A DNA stretch of 62,268 nucleotides from Enterovibrio coralii (GCF_001559595.1 NZ_LNTY01000035.1:1-62268); one strand, 5' to 3'. Counted from the stretch's first letter, positions 13,335-27,202 are shown. The notes: generated by a model from the sequence alone, not told the origin. Translations and numbers: made by a program.

Positions 13335-13755
13335 GTTTTTCATGTCGAGCATTAAAATTTGTTCTTAAAATGCCCGATCACATTGTGGATAACTATAGAT
13401 CTAAACGGTGATCAACCTATAGTTATCCCAATAACAACTTTTACCTCTCCTAGCCCCTGTTGATAAAGTGCTATTTTGATCCCAGCCTTTCCCAGATTAG
13501 ATCCAAAGCAACTCACAACAAATGATCTTCAATAAACGCATGATCATGTTGATCATTTAATAGTTATCCACAGAGATCGTCTTCTCTAATAAAAGATCAA
13601 AATAAAAGATCTATATAAAGATCTTTATATATATTTAAGAGCTTTCCCCTTCGATCAAAGATCACACTTTTGGTTCTCTCGCATAATGAAAAGCGGTAGA
13701 ATGATCCTCTTTTGCTCAACAAACCGATCCACTCATTCTTTTTTGAGGTCACACC
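13335..13755. other. oriC: Chromosomal replication origin oriC
   Basis: The region lies between mioC and mnmG and contains more than a dozen GATC sites. DnaA boxes are TGTGGATAA at 13384-13392 (complement of TTATCCACA, R4-like), TTATCCCAA at 13423-13431, TGTTGATAA at 13458-13466 (complement of TTATCAACA) and TTATCCACA at 13564-13572 (R1-like). Next to R1 is the unwinding element at 13587-13640, with AAAATAAAAGATC at 13599-13611, whose complement is a perfect match to the 13-mer GATCTnTTnTTTT, and two degenerate copies. Order and orientation match the E. coli origin. The right end holds the mnmG leader. Confidence 0.95.
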
Positions 13756-15645
13756 ATGTTTTACCAGGATAACTTTGACGTCATCGTCGTTGGTGGTGGT
13801 CATGCAGGTACAGAAGCCGCACTGGCCGCAGCACGAATGGGTCAACAGACTTTGTTGTTGACTCACAACATCGATACGTTAGGGCAAATGTCATGTAACC
13901 CAGCCATTGGCGGGATCGGAAAAGGACATCTGGTGAAAGAAGTCGATGCATTAGGCGGCCTGATGGCGCGTGCGATCGACAAAGGTGGTATCCAATTCCG
14001 CACCTTGAACGCATCAAAAGGTCCTGCTGTTCGTGCAACGCGTGCACAGGCAGACCGTGCGCTATACAAAGCTGCGGTGCGTGAAGCATTGGAAAACCAA
14101 CCAAATCTTATGTTGTTCCAACAAGCTGTTACTGATCTGATTGTTGAACAGGATCAAGTGACCGGCGTTGTGACCGAAATGGGGCTTAAATTCCGCGCAA
14201 AATCAGTCGTTTTGACTGTGGGAACCTTCCTGGGCGGTAAAATTCATATTGGTTTGGAAAACTATTCTGGCGGCCGTGCGGGTGATCCACCGTCGATCGC
14301 ACTGGCGGATCGCCTGCGTGAATTGCCGTTCCGTGTTGATCGCCTAAAAACCGGTACGCCACCGCGTATTGACGCGCGTACGGTCGATTTCAGCGTGATG
14401 CAAGAGCAGCACGGTGACAATCCATGCCCTGTATTCTCTTTCATGGGTAATGTGTCTGAGCACCCACGCCAAGTGCCGTGTTACATCACGTACACCAATG
14501 AAAAAACACACGATGTGATTCGTGCCAACCTGGATCGCAGCCCAATGTATGCGGGCGTGATTGAAGGTATCGGTCCGCGTTATTGCCCGTCGATTGAAGA
14601 CAAGGTGATGCGTTTTGCCGACAAAGATAAACACCAAATTTTTGTTGAACCTGAAGGCCTGACAACGCATGAGCTCTACCCTAACGGTATCTCCACCAGC
14701 CTGCCGTTTGATGTGCAAATGGGCATCATCCACTCGATCAAGGGCTTTGAAAACGCGCGTGTGATCCGCCCAGGCTACGCGATCGAGTACGATTTCTTCG
14801 ATCCTCGCGATCTCAAACAGACCTTTGAAACCAAATTTATCAAAGGCTTGTTCTTCGCTGGCCAAATCAACGGCACAACCGGTTACGAAGAAGCCGCAGC
14901 GCAAGGTCTGCTTGCGGGTGCGAACGCAGCGTTGTTTGCACAAGAGAAAGAAGGCTGGTGTCCTCGTCGTGACCAAGCGTACATGGGTGTTTTGATTGAC
15001 GATTTGTCGACCATGGGCACCAAAGAACCGTACCGCATGTTCACCTCGCGTGCCGAATACCGCCTGCTGCTGCGTGAAGACAATGCCGATCTGCGTCTGA
15101 CCGAAACCGGCCGTGCACTGGGTCTGGTTGATGATGCACGTTGGGCGCGTTTCAACGAGAAGCTGGAAAACATCGAGTTGGAAGCGCAGCGTCTTCGCAG
15201 CACGTGGATTCATCCGACATCTGAGCACGCTGAGGCGATCAATTCTATTTTGAAAGCCCCGCTGTCTCGTGAAGCTAACGGCGAAGATCTGTTGCGTCGT
15301 CCTGAAGTGACTTACGACCAACTGGTGGCAAATCCAGTGTTTGCACCGGCGATGGAAGACAAAGAAGCCAGCGAGCAAGTTGAGATTCAAGTGAAATACG
15401 CAGGTTACATCAACCGTCAAAAAGACGAGATTGAGAAGTCTACCCGTCACGAGAATACTCAGTTGCCAATGGAGCTTGATTATAAGCAAATCAAAGGTTT
15501 GTCTAATGAAGTGGTGGCAAAACTTCAAGACGCTCGCCCTGAAACCATTGGTAAGGCATCTCGTATCTCTGGTATTACGCCGGCAGCAATTTCGATTCTG
15601 CTGGTGCATCTGAAAAAACAAGGCATGCTCAAGAAGGGAGCGTAA
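13756..15645 (+). CDS. mnmG: tRNA uridine-5-carboxymethylaminomethyl modification enzyme MnmG
   Basis: MnmG (GidA) is the FAD-dependent partner of MnmE. The 629-residue protein begins with the dinucleotide-binding motif [19 protein letters not shown] at about residue 12. It contains the conserved [15 protein letters not shown] and the cysteine-bearing [12 protein letters not shown] region, and ends with the helical domain ([18 protein letters not shown]) that contacts MnmE. A GAGG Shine-Dalgarno precedes the ATG. It is the first gene to the right of oriC and is followed by rsmG after six bases. Confidence 0.98.
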   Translation: MFYQDNFDVIVVGGGHAGTEAALAAARMGQQTLLLTHNIDTLGQMSCNPAIGGIGKGHLVKEVDALGGLMARAIDKGGIQFRTLNASKGPAVRATRAQADRALYKAAVREALENQPNLMLFQQAVTDLIVEQDQVTGVVTEMGLKFRAKSVVLTVGTFLGGKIHIGLENYSGGRAGDPPSIALADRLRELPFRVDRLKTGTPPRIDARTVDFSVMQEQHGDNPCPVFSFMGNVSEHPRQVPCYITYTNEKTHDVIRANLDRSPMYAGVIEGIGPRYCPSIEDKVMRFADKDKHQIFVEPEGLTTHELYPNGISTSLPFDVQMGIIHSIKGFENARVIRPGYAIEYDFFDPRDLKQTFETKFIKGLFFAGQINGTTGYEEAAAQGLLAGANAALFAQEKEGWCPRRDQAYMGVLIDDLSTMGTKEPYRMFTSRAEYRLLLREDNADLRLTETGRALGLVDDARWARFNEKLENIELEAQRLRSTWIHPTSEHAEAINSILKAPLSREANGEDLLRRPEVTYDQLVANPVFAPAMEDKEASEQVEIQVKYAGYINRQKDEIEKSTRHENTQLPMELDYKQIKGLSNEVVAKLQDARPETIGKASRISGITPAAISILLVHLKKQGMLKKGA

Positions 15646-15651
15646 TTCTCT

Positions 15652-16266
15652 GTGAAACAACGTCTTGCACAATTAATTTCTGAGGCAGGGATGGATATCC
15701 CTGCCGATCAACAGGCCCAGCTTCTGGGCTATGTTGAAATGCTACACAAGTGGAACAAAGCCTATAACCTGACCTCGGTACGCGATCCGCAAGAAATGAT
15801 CGTGAAACACATCATGGACAGCATCGTGGTTAGTCAGCACTTGGAAGGATCAACCTTTATCGACGTGGGCACAGGGCCTGGTCTTCCGGGGATCCCATTG
15901 GCGATCATTAACCCAGATAAGTCATTCACGTTGCTGGATAGTCTGGGTAAGCGAATTCGCTTTATCCGTCAGGTACTTCATGAGCTGAAAATCAAAAACG
16001 TCACGCCGGTTCAAAGCCGCGTGGAAGAGTTTCAGCCAGAAGTGGGTTTTGATGGCGTATTGAGCCGTGCATTTGCATCGATGAATGACATGGTGAGCTG
16101 GTGTCATCACCTGCCAAATGAAAACGGCGTATTCCTCGCACTGAAAGGACAAGTGGATCAGGTCGAAATTGACGACTTGCCTGCTGATTGTTCTGTGACC
16201 GATATCAAACCTTTGACTGTTCCGGGATTGGAAGGTCAACGTCATCTAGTAATCTTGGCTAGATAG
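15652..16266 (+). CDS. rsmG: 16S rRNA m7G527 methyltransferase RsmG
   Basis: RsmG (GidB) uses S-adenosylmethionine to methylate N7 of G527 in the 530 loop of 16S rRNA; its loss gives low-level streptomycin resistance. The protein is 204 residues with the SAM-binding motif [17 protein letters not shown] near residue 65 and the conserved SRAFASM segment. It starts with GTG and is co-transcribed with mnmG; parA follows after 22 bases, the usual gid-par order. Confidence 0.97.
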   Translation: MKQRLAQLISEAGMDIPADQQAQLLGYVEMLHKWNKAYNLTSVRDPQEMIVKHIMDSIVVSQHLEGSTFIDVGTGPGLPGIPLAIINPDKSFTLLDSLGKRIRFIRQVLHELKIKNVTPVQSRVEEFQPEVGFDGVLSRAFASMNDMVSWCHHLPNENGVFLALKGQVDQVEIDDLPADCSVTDIKPLTVPGLEGQRHLVILAR

Positions 16267-16288
16267 GTTTTTTGGGCGAGGTTTACTT

Positions 16289-17088
16289 GTGGGAAAAGTC
16301 ATAGCAATTGCCAACCAGAAAGGGGGCGTCGGTAAAACGACGACCTGTATAAATCTTGCTGCCTCTTTGGCAGCAACACAGCGTAAGGTGCTTGTTATAG
16401 ACCTCGACCCGCAAGGGAACGCCACCATGGCCAGTGGTGTGGACAAATACAATGTCGACGCCACTGCCTATGAGTTGCTCGTGGAAGAGACGCCATTCAA
16501 CGATGTGGTGGTCACGGACACAACGGGCGGGTACCATCTGATTGCGGCCAACGGTGATGTCACCGCGGCGGAAATCAAATTGATGGAAGTGTTTGCCCGA
16601 GAAGTTAGGCTGCGTAACGCGTTAGCTGACATTCGTGAAAACTATGATTTCATCTTTATCGACTGTCCGCCCTCTCTGAACCTCCTTACAATCAACGCCA
16701 TGACCGCGGCGAACTCCGTCCTCGTACCAATGCAATGTGAGTATTTTGCACTGGAGGGACTGACAGCTCTGATGGACACCATCAGCAAGTTGGCGAGTGT
16801 GGTGAACGCAGATCTTCACGTTGAAGGCCTACTGCGCACCATGTACGACCCGCGTAACCGATTGGCGACGGAAGTTTCTGATCAGATCAAAAAGCACTTT
16901 GGCGATAAAGTATACCGTACTGTTATTCCGCGTAATGTTCGTCTGGCCGAAGCGCCAATCATGGTAAACCTGCCATGTACTACGACAAACACTCTAGCGG
17001 CGCGAAATCTTACTTGGCACTGGCAGGCGAGATATTGCGACGTGAAGAGCAAGCGCGACAAACGCAAAACATAGCCAACGTGTCTTAA
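16289..17088 (+). CDS. parA: Chromosome partitioning ATPase ParA, frameshifted near its end
   Basis: ParA is a deviant-Walker ATPase that forms a nucleoid-bound gradient and moves ParB-parS complexes toward the cell pole. The Walker A motif KGGVGKTT lies at residues 11-18, and Walker A' (FIFIDCPP) near residue 128. The plain reading frame runs to 17074 with an odd tail after RLAEAP. Restoring one C near 16955 gives APNHGKPAMYYDKHSSGAKS, the conserved family ending, and a stop at 17086-17088, for about 266 residues. It begins with GTG and is followed by parB after ten bases. Confidence 0.95.
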
Positions 17089-17098
17089 AGGAACGCCA

Positions 17099-17989
17099 AT
17101 GAACGCAACAAAACGTGGATTGGGCAAAGGGCTCGATGCACTACTTGCGACCAGTGCTCAAGCACAATCGCGCGTAGATTTGAACGCCGAATCACGCGAA
17201 ACGGCGAGCAACAGTGAGTTGCAGTATTTGTCGTTAAACATGCTTCAACCGGGTACCTATCAGCCTCGTCAAGATATGGCCCCTGAAGCACTTGAAGAGT
17301 TGGCTGAGTCCATTCGCGCCCAAGGGGTGATTCAGCCTTTGGTGGTGCGCCAGACGGCTCAACACTATGAAATTATTGCGGGTGAGCGACGTTTTCGCGC
17401 ATCCAAAATGGCTGGGCTGACGCATGTGCCGTGCTTGGTACGTGATTTAACGGATAAAGCAGCCAGTGCCATTGCGCTGATCGAGAACATTCAGCGCGAA
17501 GACCTCAATGCCATGGAAGAGGCTGAAGCTCTAGAAAAGCTTGTCCAAGACTTCTCTCTTACACATCAGCAATTGGCTGAGGCGTTGGGTAAATCGAGAA
17601 CGACCATCAGTAACCTTCTCCGCTTAAATGGCCTTGAAGCCGGCGTGAAAAAGCTGCTTTTGAACCGTCAGCTCGAAATGGGCCATGCGCGTGCCCTGCT
17701 TGCACTGGAAGGTGAAGCTCAAATTGAAGCCGCGCTTGCCTCTGTGAACAAAAAAATGACTGTGCGCCAAACCGAAGCATTGGTGAAGAAAATGCTTACG
17801 CCTGCTACTGATAAAGTGGTAAATAGTTTGTCGCCAGAGTTCGAAGCGATTCAGGAAAAGCTGGTAAATCGTCTCGGCACCAATGTCACCATTACCCAAG
17901 CGAAAGGTGGCAAAGGCAAAATCACAATTAACTTCGATCATCAGGAAAAATTACTGCAAATTCTTGCAACTATGGGTGAGGAAGTGTGA
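17099..17989 (+). CDS. parB: Chromosome partitioning protein ParB
   Basis: ParB is a CTP-dependent DNA clamp that loads at parS and spreads, marking the origin for segregation by ParA. The 296-residue protein has an N-terminal ParA-interacting segment (KRGLGKGLDALLA), the CTP-binding motif with GERRFRASK, and a helix-turn-helix (SLTHQQLAEALGKSRTTISNL) that reads parS. The C-terminal dimerisation domain ends in FDHQEKLLQILATMGEEV. Its target is the palindrome at 215-230 and perhaps the variant at 3688. The stop codon overlaps a perfect GTGACGTCAC palindrome. Confidence 0.97.
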   Translation: MNATKRGLGKGLDALLATSAQAQSRVDLNAESRETASNSELQYLSLNMLQPGTYQPRQDMAPEALEELAESIRAQGVIQPLVVRQTAQHYEIIAGERRFRASKMAGLTHVPCLVRDLTDKAASAIALIENIQREDLNAMEEAEALEKLVQDFSLTHQQLAEALGKSRTTISNLLRLNGLEAGVKKLLLNRQLEMGHARALLALEGEAQIEAALASVNKKMTVRQTEALVKKMLTPATDKVVNSLSPEFEAIQEKLVNRLGTNVTITQAKGGKGKITINFDHQEKLLQILATMGEEV

Positions 17990-18081
17990 CGTCACGCGTT
18001 AGCTTTCTGTTACATATTTTTTCTTACTGTGATCAGGTTACTCTGTTGTAAAATTTAGTCTCCCTTTTTGGTGCAATCAGA

Positions 18082-18109
18082 TTGCAATCAAAAGGGCGAC
18101 CCGTATAAT
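18082..18109 (+). promoter_or_regulatory. Candidate atp operon promoter
   Basis: TTGCAA at 18082-18087 and a perfect TATAAT at 18104-18109 are 16 bp apart and lie about 60 bases upstream of atpI. It is the only strong sigma-70 match in the parB-atpI gap. Confidence 0.65.
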
Positions 18110-18166
18110 TTTTGCAGTTTTCCCAGCACGACAGTGCAAAGAGGAAAGGAATCGAGGAACGAATAC

Positions 18167-19366
<1,200 letters not shown>

Positions 19367-19417
19367 TACGTTTTTAAGTAAGCAACTTTTGTTAGACCTT
19401 CCGGCGTAAATTAGTAG

Positions 19418-19699
<282 letters not shown>

Positions 19700-19744
19700 G
19701 TCGCCTGTATCGTACCTGTAGCTAACTAACTGGGAGGCGCTGTT

Positions 19745-20215
19745 GTGAATATCAACGCAACTCTATTTGGCCAGGCGATCGCATTCTTTATGTTTGTGGT
19801 GTTCTGCATGAAATATGTATGGCCACCCATCATGCAGGCGATTGAAGAACGTCAGAAGAAAATTGCTGACGGTCTTGCGGCAGCCGAGCGTGCCGCAAAA
19901 GACCTGGATTTGGCCCAGGCTAACGCTTCTGATCAAATGAAAGAAGCAAAGCGCGCTGCAACTGAGATCATCGATCAGGCAAACAAGCGTAAAGCACAAA
20001 TTCTGGATCAAGCCCGCGAAGAAGCATCTGTGGAACGCGAAAATATCCTTAACCAAGGAAAGGCTGAGCTAGAAGCTGAACGTAACCGTGCCCGCGATGA
20101 ACTGCGCAAACAAGTTGCAACTCTGGCCGTTATCGGTGCTGAGAAGATCCTAGAGCGTTCGATTGATGCGAATGCCCATAAAGATATTCTCGATAAAATC
20201 ACTGCAGAACTTTAA
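19745..20215 (+). CDS. atpF: ATP synthase F0 subunit b
   Basis: Subunit b is the peripheral stalk that holds F1 against rotation. The 156-residue protein has a single N-terminal membrane helix ([24 protein letters not shown]) followed by a long charged coiled coil ([20 protein letters not shown]) and the delta-binding C-terminus. It starts with GTG preceded by GGGAGG. The length equals the E. coli protein. Confidence 0.97.
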   Translation: MNINATLFGQAIAFFMFVVFCMKYVWPPIMQAIEERQKKIADGLAAAERAAKDLDLAQANASDQMKEAKRAATEIIDQANKRKAQILDQAREEASVERENILNQGKAELEAERNRARDELRKQVATLAVIGAEKILERSIDANAHKDILDKITAEL

Positions 20216-20230
20216 CAAGGAGGGGCAGCT

Positions 20231-20764
20231 ATGTCTGAACTGACTACTATCGCACGCCCCTACGCTAAAGCAGCCTTCGACTTGGCAGTGGAAAAAAGCG
20301 AATTAGACCAATGGTCTGAAATGCTGACCTTCGCTGCCGAAGTCGCCCGCAATGAAACCATCGAGGATTTCCTTGGTGGTATGCATTCAGCTGAGAAGTT
20401 GACTGAGATTTTTCTCTCAGTATGCGGTGAGCAGCTCAATGAGTATGGTCAGAACCTGATTAAGGTGATGGCTGAAAACGGACGCCTAAAAGCACTGCCT
20501 GACGTATGTGCCCAGTTTATGGTTCTTCGCCATGACTATGAGAAGCAAGTCGACGTTGACGTTGTTTCTGCAGTCGCGCTGGATGAAGCGCAACTGGATG
20601 CTATTGCCAGCAAGCTAGAAGCCCGCCTTGAGCGCAAAGTGAAGCTGAACTGTAGTGTAGACGAGACCCTGGTTGCCGGGGTTGTGATTCGAGCTGGAGA
20701 CTTGGTCATCGATAACTCAGTAAGCGGCCGTATGCGCCGACTGAGCGATGCATTGCAGTCTTGA
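20231..20764 (+). CDS. atpH: ATP synthase F1 subunit delta
   Basis: Subunit delta sits on top of F1 and anchors the b stalk to the alpha subunits. The 177-residue protein has the helical N-domain ([15 protein letters not shown]) and the conserved C-terminal strand region ([22 protein letters not shown]). An AAGGAGGGG ribosome-binding site precedes the ATG, and atpA follows after 16 bases. Confidence 0.97.
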   Translation: MSELTTIARPYAKAAFDLAVEKSELDQWSEMLTFAAEVARNETIEDFLGGMHSAEKLTEIFLSVCGEQLNEYGQNLIKVMAENGRLKALPDVCAQFMVLRHDYEKQVDVDVVSAVALDEAQLDAIASKLEARLERKVKLNCSVDETLVAGVVIRAGDLVIDNSVSGRMRRLSDALQS

Positions 20765-20780
20765 TTTGGGGAATTGGAGC

Positions 20781-22321
20781 ATGCAACTTAATTCCACGGA
20801 AATTAGCGACCTGATCAAACAGCGAATTGAGAAATTCAACGTTGTTAGTGAAGCTCGCAACGAAGGTACCATCGTGTCAGTCAGCGACGGTATCATTCGC
20901 ATCCATGGCCTTGCTGACGCAATGCAAGGTGAAATGATTGAACTACCAGGCAACCGTTACGCACTGGCGCTTAACCTTGAGCGCGACTCTGTAGGTGCGG
21001 TTGTTATGGGTCCATATGCTGACCTTCAGGAAGGCATGAAAGTAACCGGTACTGGTCGCATTCTTGAAGTACCAGTAGGTCCAGAACTGCTGGGTCGTGT
21101 GGTTAACACCCTGGGTGAGCCAATCGACGGTAAAGGTCCTATCAACGCAGCACTGACTTCTCCTGTAGAAGTGATTGCACCTGGCGTAATCGCACGTCAG
21201 TCGGTAGACCAACCAGTACAGACCGGTTACAAAGCGGTTGACTCAATGATCCAATCGGCCGTGGCCAGCGTGAGCTGATCATCGGTGACCGTCAGACTGG
21301 TAAAACAGCACTGGCAATCGATGCGATCATTAACCAGAAGAACTCTGGTATCTACTCTATCTACGTTGCTATCGGCCAGAAAGCGTCAACTATCGCTAAC
21401 GTTGTACGCAAACTGGAAGAGCACGACGCACTGAAAAACACCATCGTTGTTGTGGCATCTGCTTCTGAAGCAGCGGCACTGCAATACCTGGCACCATACT
21501 CAGGTTGTGCGATGGGTGAATACTTCCGTGACCGCGGTGAAGATGCACTGATCGTATACGATGATCTGTCTAAACAAGCTGTTGCTTACCGTCAGATTTC
21601 TCTGTTGCTGCGTCGTCCACCAGGCCGTGAAGCATTCCCAGGTGACGTCTTCTACCTCCACTCTCGTCTGCTGGAGCGTGCTGCACGTGTTAACGCAACT
21701 TACGTTGAGAAATTCACCAACGGTGAAGTGACGGGCAAAACCGGTTCTCTGACCGCACTGCCAATCATCGAAACCCAAGCGGGTGACGTATCTGCGTTCG
21801 TACCTACCAACGTTATCTCGATCACTGATGGTCAGATCTTCCTGCAAACCGAACTGTTTAACTCAGGCATCCGTCCTGCCGTTGACCCAGGTATCTCGGT
21901 ATCGCGTGTAGGTGGTTCTGCTCAGACCAAGATCATTAAGAAACTGTCTGGTGGTATCCGTACCGCACTGGCTCAGTACCGTGAACTGGCGGCGTTCGCA
22001 CAGTTCTCTTCAGACCTTGATGAAGCGACTAAGAAGCAGCTGAACCACGGTCAGAAAGTTACCGAGCTGATGAAGCAGAAGCAATATGCACCAATGTCTG
22101 TTTTCGAACAGGGATTGATGATTTTCGCAGCAGAAAAAGGCCACCTGTCAGACATCGAGCTGAACAAACTGGCTGATTTCGAAGCGGCTCTGCTTGCATA
22201 TGCGAAAGGTCAGTTTGCCGAGCTGGTTGCGACTGTCGATGAGACTGGCGACTACAACAGCGACATTGAAGCTCAACTTACTAAGTTGGTTGAAGACTTC
22301 AAGGCAACTCAAACCTGGTAA
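20781..22321 (+). CDS. atpA: ATP synthase F1 subunit alpha, frameshifted in this assembly
   Basis: Alpha carries the non-catalytic nucleotide sites of F1. The first piece ([19 protein letters not shown]) ends at DSMI, and the second contains the P-loop [28 protein letters not shown] and RVGGSAQTK. One C is missing in the CC at 21251-21252; restoring it gives [13 protein letters not shown] and exactly 513 residues, the length of the E. coli protein. Because the downstream open frame only has an internal ATG at 21452, automatic annotation would lose about 60 residues including the P-loop. Confidence 0.96.
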
Positions 22322-22367
22322 TGCGTGGAAGGCCGCTTAGGCGGCCTTCTGATAACGGAGAGTAACG

Positions 22368-23234
22368 ATGGCCGGCGCAAAAGAAATTCGTAACAAGATC
22401 GGAAGTGTTAAAAGTACACAGAAGATCACCAAAGCGATGGAAATGGTTGCCGCTTCTAAAATGCGTCGTTCGCAAGACGCAATGGAAGCCTCCCGTCCAT
22501 ACGCGACTACTATGCGCAAAGTGATCGGTCATGTCGCACTTGGTAACCTTGAGTATCGCCATCCATATTTGGAAGAGCGTGAAGCCAAGCGCGTCGGTTA
22601 CATCATCGTATCTTCAGACCGTGGTCTGTGTGGCGGCTTGAACATTAACCTGTTCAAACGTGCCATCAATGATATGCAAGCGTGGACGGAAAAAGGTGCA
22701 GAAGTTGAAACTGCCCTGATCGGTTCAAAAGCGACTGCATTCTTTAACAGCTACGGCGGTAAAGTTTCAGCACAAGTATCTGGTCTGGGCGATAGCCCAA
22801 CACTGGAAGACCTGATCGGTACGGTCGGTGTGATGCTGAAAAAATATGATGAAGGCCAACTGGATCGCCTGTATCTGGTTTACAACCAGTTTGTAAACAC
22901 CATGACGCAGGAACCAGTGATCGATCAAATGCTGCCTTTGCCTAAGTCAGAAGACGAGGAAATGCAGCGCAACCATGCTTGGGACTACATCTATGAGCCT
23001 GAGCCAAAACCACTGCTGGATACCCTGCTGGTTCGCTATGTCGAGTCTCAGGTGTACCAAGGCGTAGTGGAAAACCTCGCTTGTGAGCAAGCGGCGCGAA
23101 TGGTTGCGATGAAGGCTGCAACAGATAATGCAGGGAATCTGATTGACGAACTGCAACTGGTGTATAACAAAGCCCGTCAGGCTGCAATTACCCAAGAGCT
23201 GTCGGAGATCGTCTCCGGTGCAGCTGCTGTGTAA
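22368..23234 (+). CDS. atpG: ATP synthase F1 subunit gamma
   Basis: Gamma is the central rotating shaft. The 288-residue protein starts [20 protein letters not shown] and has the conserved [15 protein letters not shown] region and the C-terminal helix ([20 protein letters not shown]). It lies 46 bases after atpA, in a gap with a small GC hairpin (GGCCGC/GCGGCC around 22329-22344) that could modulate expression between subunits. Confidence 0.97.
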   Translation: MAGAKEIRNKIGSVKSTQKITKAMEMVAASKMRRSQDAMEASRPYATTMRKVIGHVALGNLEYRHPYLEEREAKRVGYIIVSSDRGLCGGLNINLFKRAINDMQAWTEKGAEVETALIGSKATAFFNSYGGKVSAQVSGLGDSPTLEDLIGTVGVMLKKYDEGQLDRLYLVYNQFVNTMTQEPVIDQMLPLPKSEDEEMQRNHAWDYIYEPEPKPLLDTLLVRYVESQVYQGVVENLACEQAARMVAMKAATDNAGNLIDELQLVYNKARQAAITQELSEIVSGAAAV

Positions 23235-24674
<1,440 letters not shown>

Positions 24675-24692
24675 CAGCTGGTAGGAGGCGAT

Positions 24693-25115
24693 ATGGCAGC
24701 GATGACCTTCCACCTGGACGTTGTAAGCGCAGAGAAACAACTGTTTTCTGGCCGTGCTGAGACGATTCAGGTAACTGGTAGCGAAGGTGAACTGGGTATT
24801 TATCCTGGTCACACCCCGCTGCTGACCGCCGTCACGCCGGGCATGATCCGCATTATCAAGCAACACGGCCATGAAGAGGTAATCTACCTTTCTGGCGGTA
24901 TGCTGGAAGTGCAACCAAACACAGTCACTGTGTTGGCCGACACCGCAATCCGCGGCGTTGATTTGGATCAGGCAAAGGCTGAAGAAGCGAAGCGTCGTGC
25001 AGAGGATCGTATCCTCAACAAGCACGGTGATATGGACTTTGCTCAGGCGGCCAGTGATCTGGCCAAAGCGATTGCCCAGCTTCGAGTAATCGAGCTGACA
25101 AAAAAGGCACGCTAA
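24693..25115 (+). CDS. atpC: ATP synthase F1 subunit epsilon
   Basis: Epsilon binds gamma and inhibits ATP hydrolysis through its C-terminal helices. The 140-residue protein has the beta-sandwich N-domain ([28 protein letters not shown]) and the two-helix C-domain ([17 protein letters not shown]). It closes the atp operon, followed by a strong terminator. Confidence 0.97.
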   Translation: MAAMTFHLDVVSAEKQLFSGRAETIQVTGSEGELGIYPGHTPLLTAVTPGMIRIIKQHGHEEVIYLSGGMLEVQPNTVTVLADTAIRGVDLDQAKAEEAKRRAEDRILNKHGDMDFAQAASDLAKAIAQLRVIELTKKAR

Positions 25116-25136
25116 CCAGGTAACGCACCAAAGCTG

Positions 25137-25164
25137 AAAAGGCGACCCTTGGGTCGCCTTTTTT
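25137..25164 (+). terminator. Terminator of the atp operon
   Basis: AAAAGGCGACCC-tt-GGGTCGCCTTTTTT is a ten-base-pair hairpin with a T-run directly after atpC. Confidence 0.93.
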
Positions 25165-25318
25165 ATATCTTCAATTTAATGAGAGAACTGTCTATTTTCT
25201 CTGATAGTGTGTCTTCAAATTGTAATTTTCTTCATAGAATCATCCCGTTTGGTGACCTAAGCGGCTACAATAAGACACTTAATTGACGTGTAACCTAGAT
25301 ACAAAGGATGTCGACTCC

Positions 25319-26679
25319 ATGAGTTTCAGTGCTGTGATTTTGGCTGCGGGCAAAGGGACCCGTATGTATTCGAACCTGCCAAAAGTGCTTCATACCCTGG
25401 CGGGTAAGCCAATGGTCAAGCATGTGATTGATACATGCACCTCTCTGGGGGCTCAAAACCTGCATTTGGTATACGGCCATGGCGGCGACGCGATGAAGCT
25501 GCGCTGGTGGAAGAGCCTGTAAATTGGGTTTTGCAAGCTGAGCAGTTGGGTACCGGCCATGCGGTAGCGCAAGCAGCACCTGAGTTTAATGACGATGAGC
25601 AAGTGCTTATCCTTTATGGTGATGTCCCACTGATTTCTGAGCAAACGGTTGAAAACCTGCTCGACGCTCAGCCTGTTGGCGGTATCGCGTTGTTAACTGT
25701 GGTGTTGGACAACCCTTCAGGTTACGGCCGCATTGTTCGCCGTAACGGTCCTGTGGTGGCAATCGTAGAAGATAAAGACGCATCACAAGAACAAAAGCTG
25801 ATTAAAGAGATCAACACCGGTGTGATGGTTGCAACGGGTCGCGACTTGCGCCGTTGGTTGTCGGCGCTCAAAAACGAAAACGCACAGGGTGAATACTACC
25901 TGACTGACGTGATTGCGATTGCACACGAGGAAGGCCGTGCAGTAGAAGCCGTGCACCCAGAAAGCGCAATAGAAGTAGAAGGCGTGAATAACCGCATTCA
26001 ACTGGCGCGTTTGGAGCGAGCCTATCAGGCGGCGCAAGCGGAGAAGCTGTTGGAAAGCGGTGTGATGCTGCGTGACCCTGCGCGTTTCGACCTTCGTGGT
26101 CAGCTGCAATGTGGGACAGACGTAGAAATTGATGTAAACGTTGTCATTGAAGGTTCAGTCACGCTGGGTGACAACGTGTTCATCGGCGCAGGCTGCGTGC
26201 TGAAAGACTGTGAGATTGACGACAACACTGTTGTACGTCCTTACAGCGTGATTGAAGGCGCATCCGTGGGTGAAGATTGTACTGTTGGTCCATTTACCCG
26301 TTTGCGCCCTGGCGCGGAGCTGGTGGGAGACTCTCACGTTGGTAACTTTGTAGAGGTGAAGAACGCGCGTTTGGGTCAAGGCTCTAAGGCGAACCACCTG
26401 ACTTACCTCGGTGATGCAGAGATTGGCGATCGCGTAAATATCGGTGCGGGTACCATTACTTGTAACTATGATGGCGCGAATAAACACAAGACAATCATCG
26501 AAGATGACGTGTTTGTTGGCTCCGATAGCCAGATTGTGGCACCTGTAACCATCAAAAAAGGTGCGACAGTTGGTGCGGGCACCACAGTGACAACCAATGT
26601 GGGTGAACAGCAACTTATCATTACCCGCAGCAAAGCAAGAGCGATTGACGGCTGGCAACGTCCTACCAAGAACAAATAA
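25319..26679 (+). CDS. glmU: Bifunctional GlmU (N-acetyltransferase/uridylyltransferase), frameshifted
   Basis: GlmU acetylates glucosamine-1-phosphate and then makes UDP-GlcNAc, the precursor of peptidoglycan and lipopolysaccharide. The N-terminal pyrophosphorylase motif [18 protein letters not shown] is in the first piece, and the rest of that domain plus the left-handed beta-helix acetyltransferase (hexapeptide repeats; [19 protein letters not shown]) is in the second. Restoring one A at the AA of 25496-25497 gives [15 protein letters not shown] and 453 residues, the family length. GlmU is essential. GlmS, which supplies its substrate upstream in the pathway, lies 2 kb downstream. Confidence 0.96.
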
Positions 26680-26695
26680 TCGCCAAAATCCAAGA

Positions 26696-26722
26696 AAAAA
26701 CACCGCAAAAGCGGTGTTTTTT
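26696..26722 (+). terminator. Terminator after glmU
   Basis: CACCGC-aaaa-GCGGTG with flanking A and T runs forms a rho-independent terminator. Confidence 0.92.
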
Positions 26723-26762
26723 CATTTTTAGCTTAAAACATAAGCAAACGGAAAAATGGGGG

Positions 26763-26791
26763 TTGACGCCCTACCCAATCCGCAATATTAT
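26763..26791 (+). promoter_or_regulatory. Promoter of the tRNA cluster
   Basis: TTGACG at 26763-26768 and TATTAT at 26786-26791 are 17 bp apart. The following discriminator is GC-rich (ACGCGCC), as in promoters under stringent control. The first tRNA begins 12 bases further on. Confidence 0.85.
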
Positions 26792-26803
26792 ACGCGCCTC
26801 TGT

Positions 26804-26878
26804 TGGGGTATCGCCAAGCGGTAAGGCAGCGGCTTTTGATGCCGCCATTCCCTGGTTCGAATCCAGGTACCCCAGCCA
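26804..26878 (+). tRNA. tRNA-Gln (UUG), copy 1
   Basis: A 75-nucleotide cloverleaf with acceptor TGGGGTA pairing with TACCCCA, anticodon TTG, T-loop GGTTCGAATCC and encoded CCA. It is identical in sequence to the gene at 27117. Confidence 0.98.
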
Positions 26879-26882
26879 GAAC

Positions 26883-26959
26883 GCGACCGTAGCTCAGCTG
26901 GATAGAGTACCTGGCTACGAACCAGGCGGTCGGAGGTTCGAATCCTCCCGGTCGCGCCA
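26883..26959 (+). tRNA. tRNA-Arg (ACG)
   Basis: A 77-nucleotide cloverleaf with acceptor GCGACCG pairing with CGGTCGC and CCTGG/CCAGG anticodon stem around ACG, with encoded CCA. The wobble A is presumably deaminated to inosine. Confidence 0.97.
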
Positions 26960-26995
26960 TCTCCTCCTCAATGGAGTTGAGATAACAATTTGTAT

Positions 26996-27080
26996 GCGGA
27001 AGTGGCGAAATTGGTAGACGCACCAGATTTAGGTTCTGGCGCCGCAAGGTGTGAGAGTTCAAGTCTCTCCTTCCGCACCA
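26996..27080 (+). tRNA. tRNA-Leu (UAG), copy 1
   Basis: An 85-nucleotide class II tRNA with a long variable arm, acceptor GCGGAAG, anticodon TAG between CCAGA and TCTGG, and encoded CCA. The gene at 27491 has the same sequence. Confidence 0.97.
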
Positions 27081-27116
27081 TTATTTAAAGATCATGCTTT
27101 CGAGCGTGGTTGCTGT

Positions 27117-27191
27117 TGGGGTATCGCCAAGCGGTAAGGCAGCGGCTTTTGATGCCGCCATTCCCTGGTTCGAATCCAGGTACCCCAGCCA
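27117..27191 (+). tRNA. tRNA-Gln (UUG), copy 2
   Basis: Identical to the tRNA-Gln at 26804 over its whole 75-nucleotide length, including CCA. The four bases just upstream (CTGT) are also the same. Confidence 0.98.
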
Positions 27192-27202
27192 TTTTTCAGG
27201 TT

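Noticed and set aside
14344..15672. Long minus-strand frame of about 440 residues
   Set aside because: It is a shadow of mnmG on the other strand; composition is rich in Arg, His, Cys and Phe with no family motif.
17986..17995. matS or SlmA binding site
   Set aside because: matS needs 13 bp (GTGACRNYGTCAC) and SlmA sites have a different core; this site is only 10 bp.
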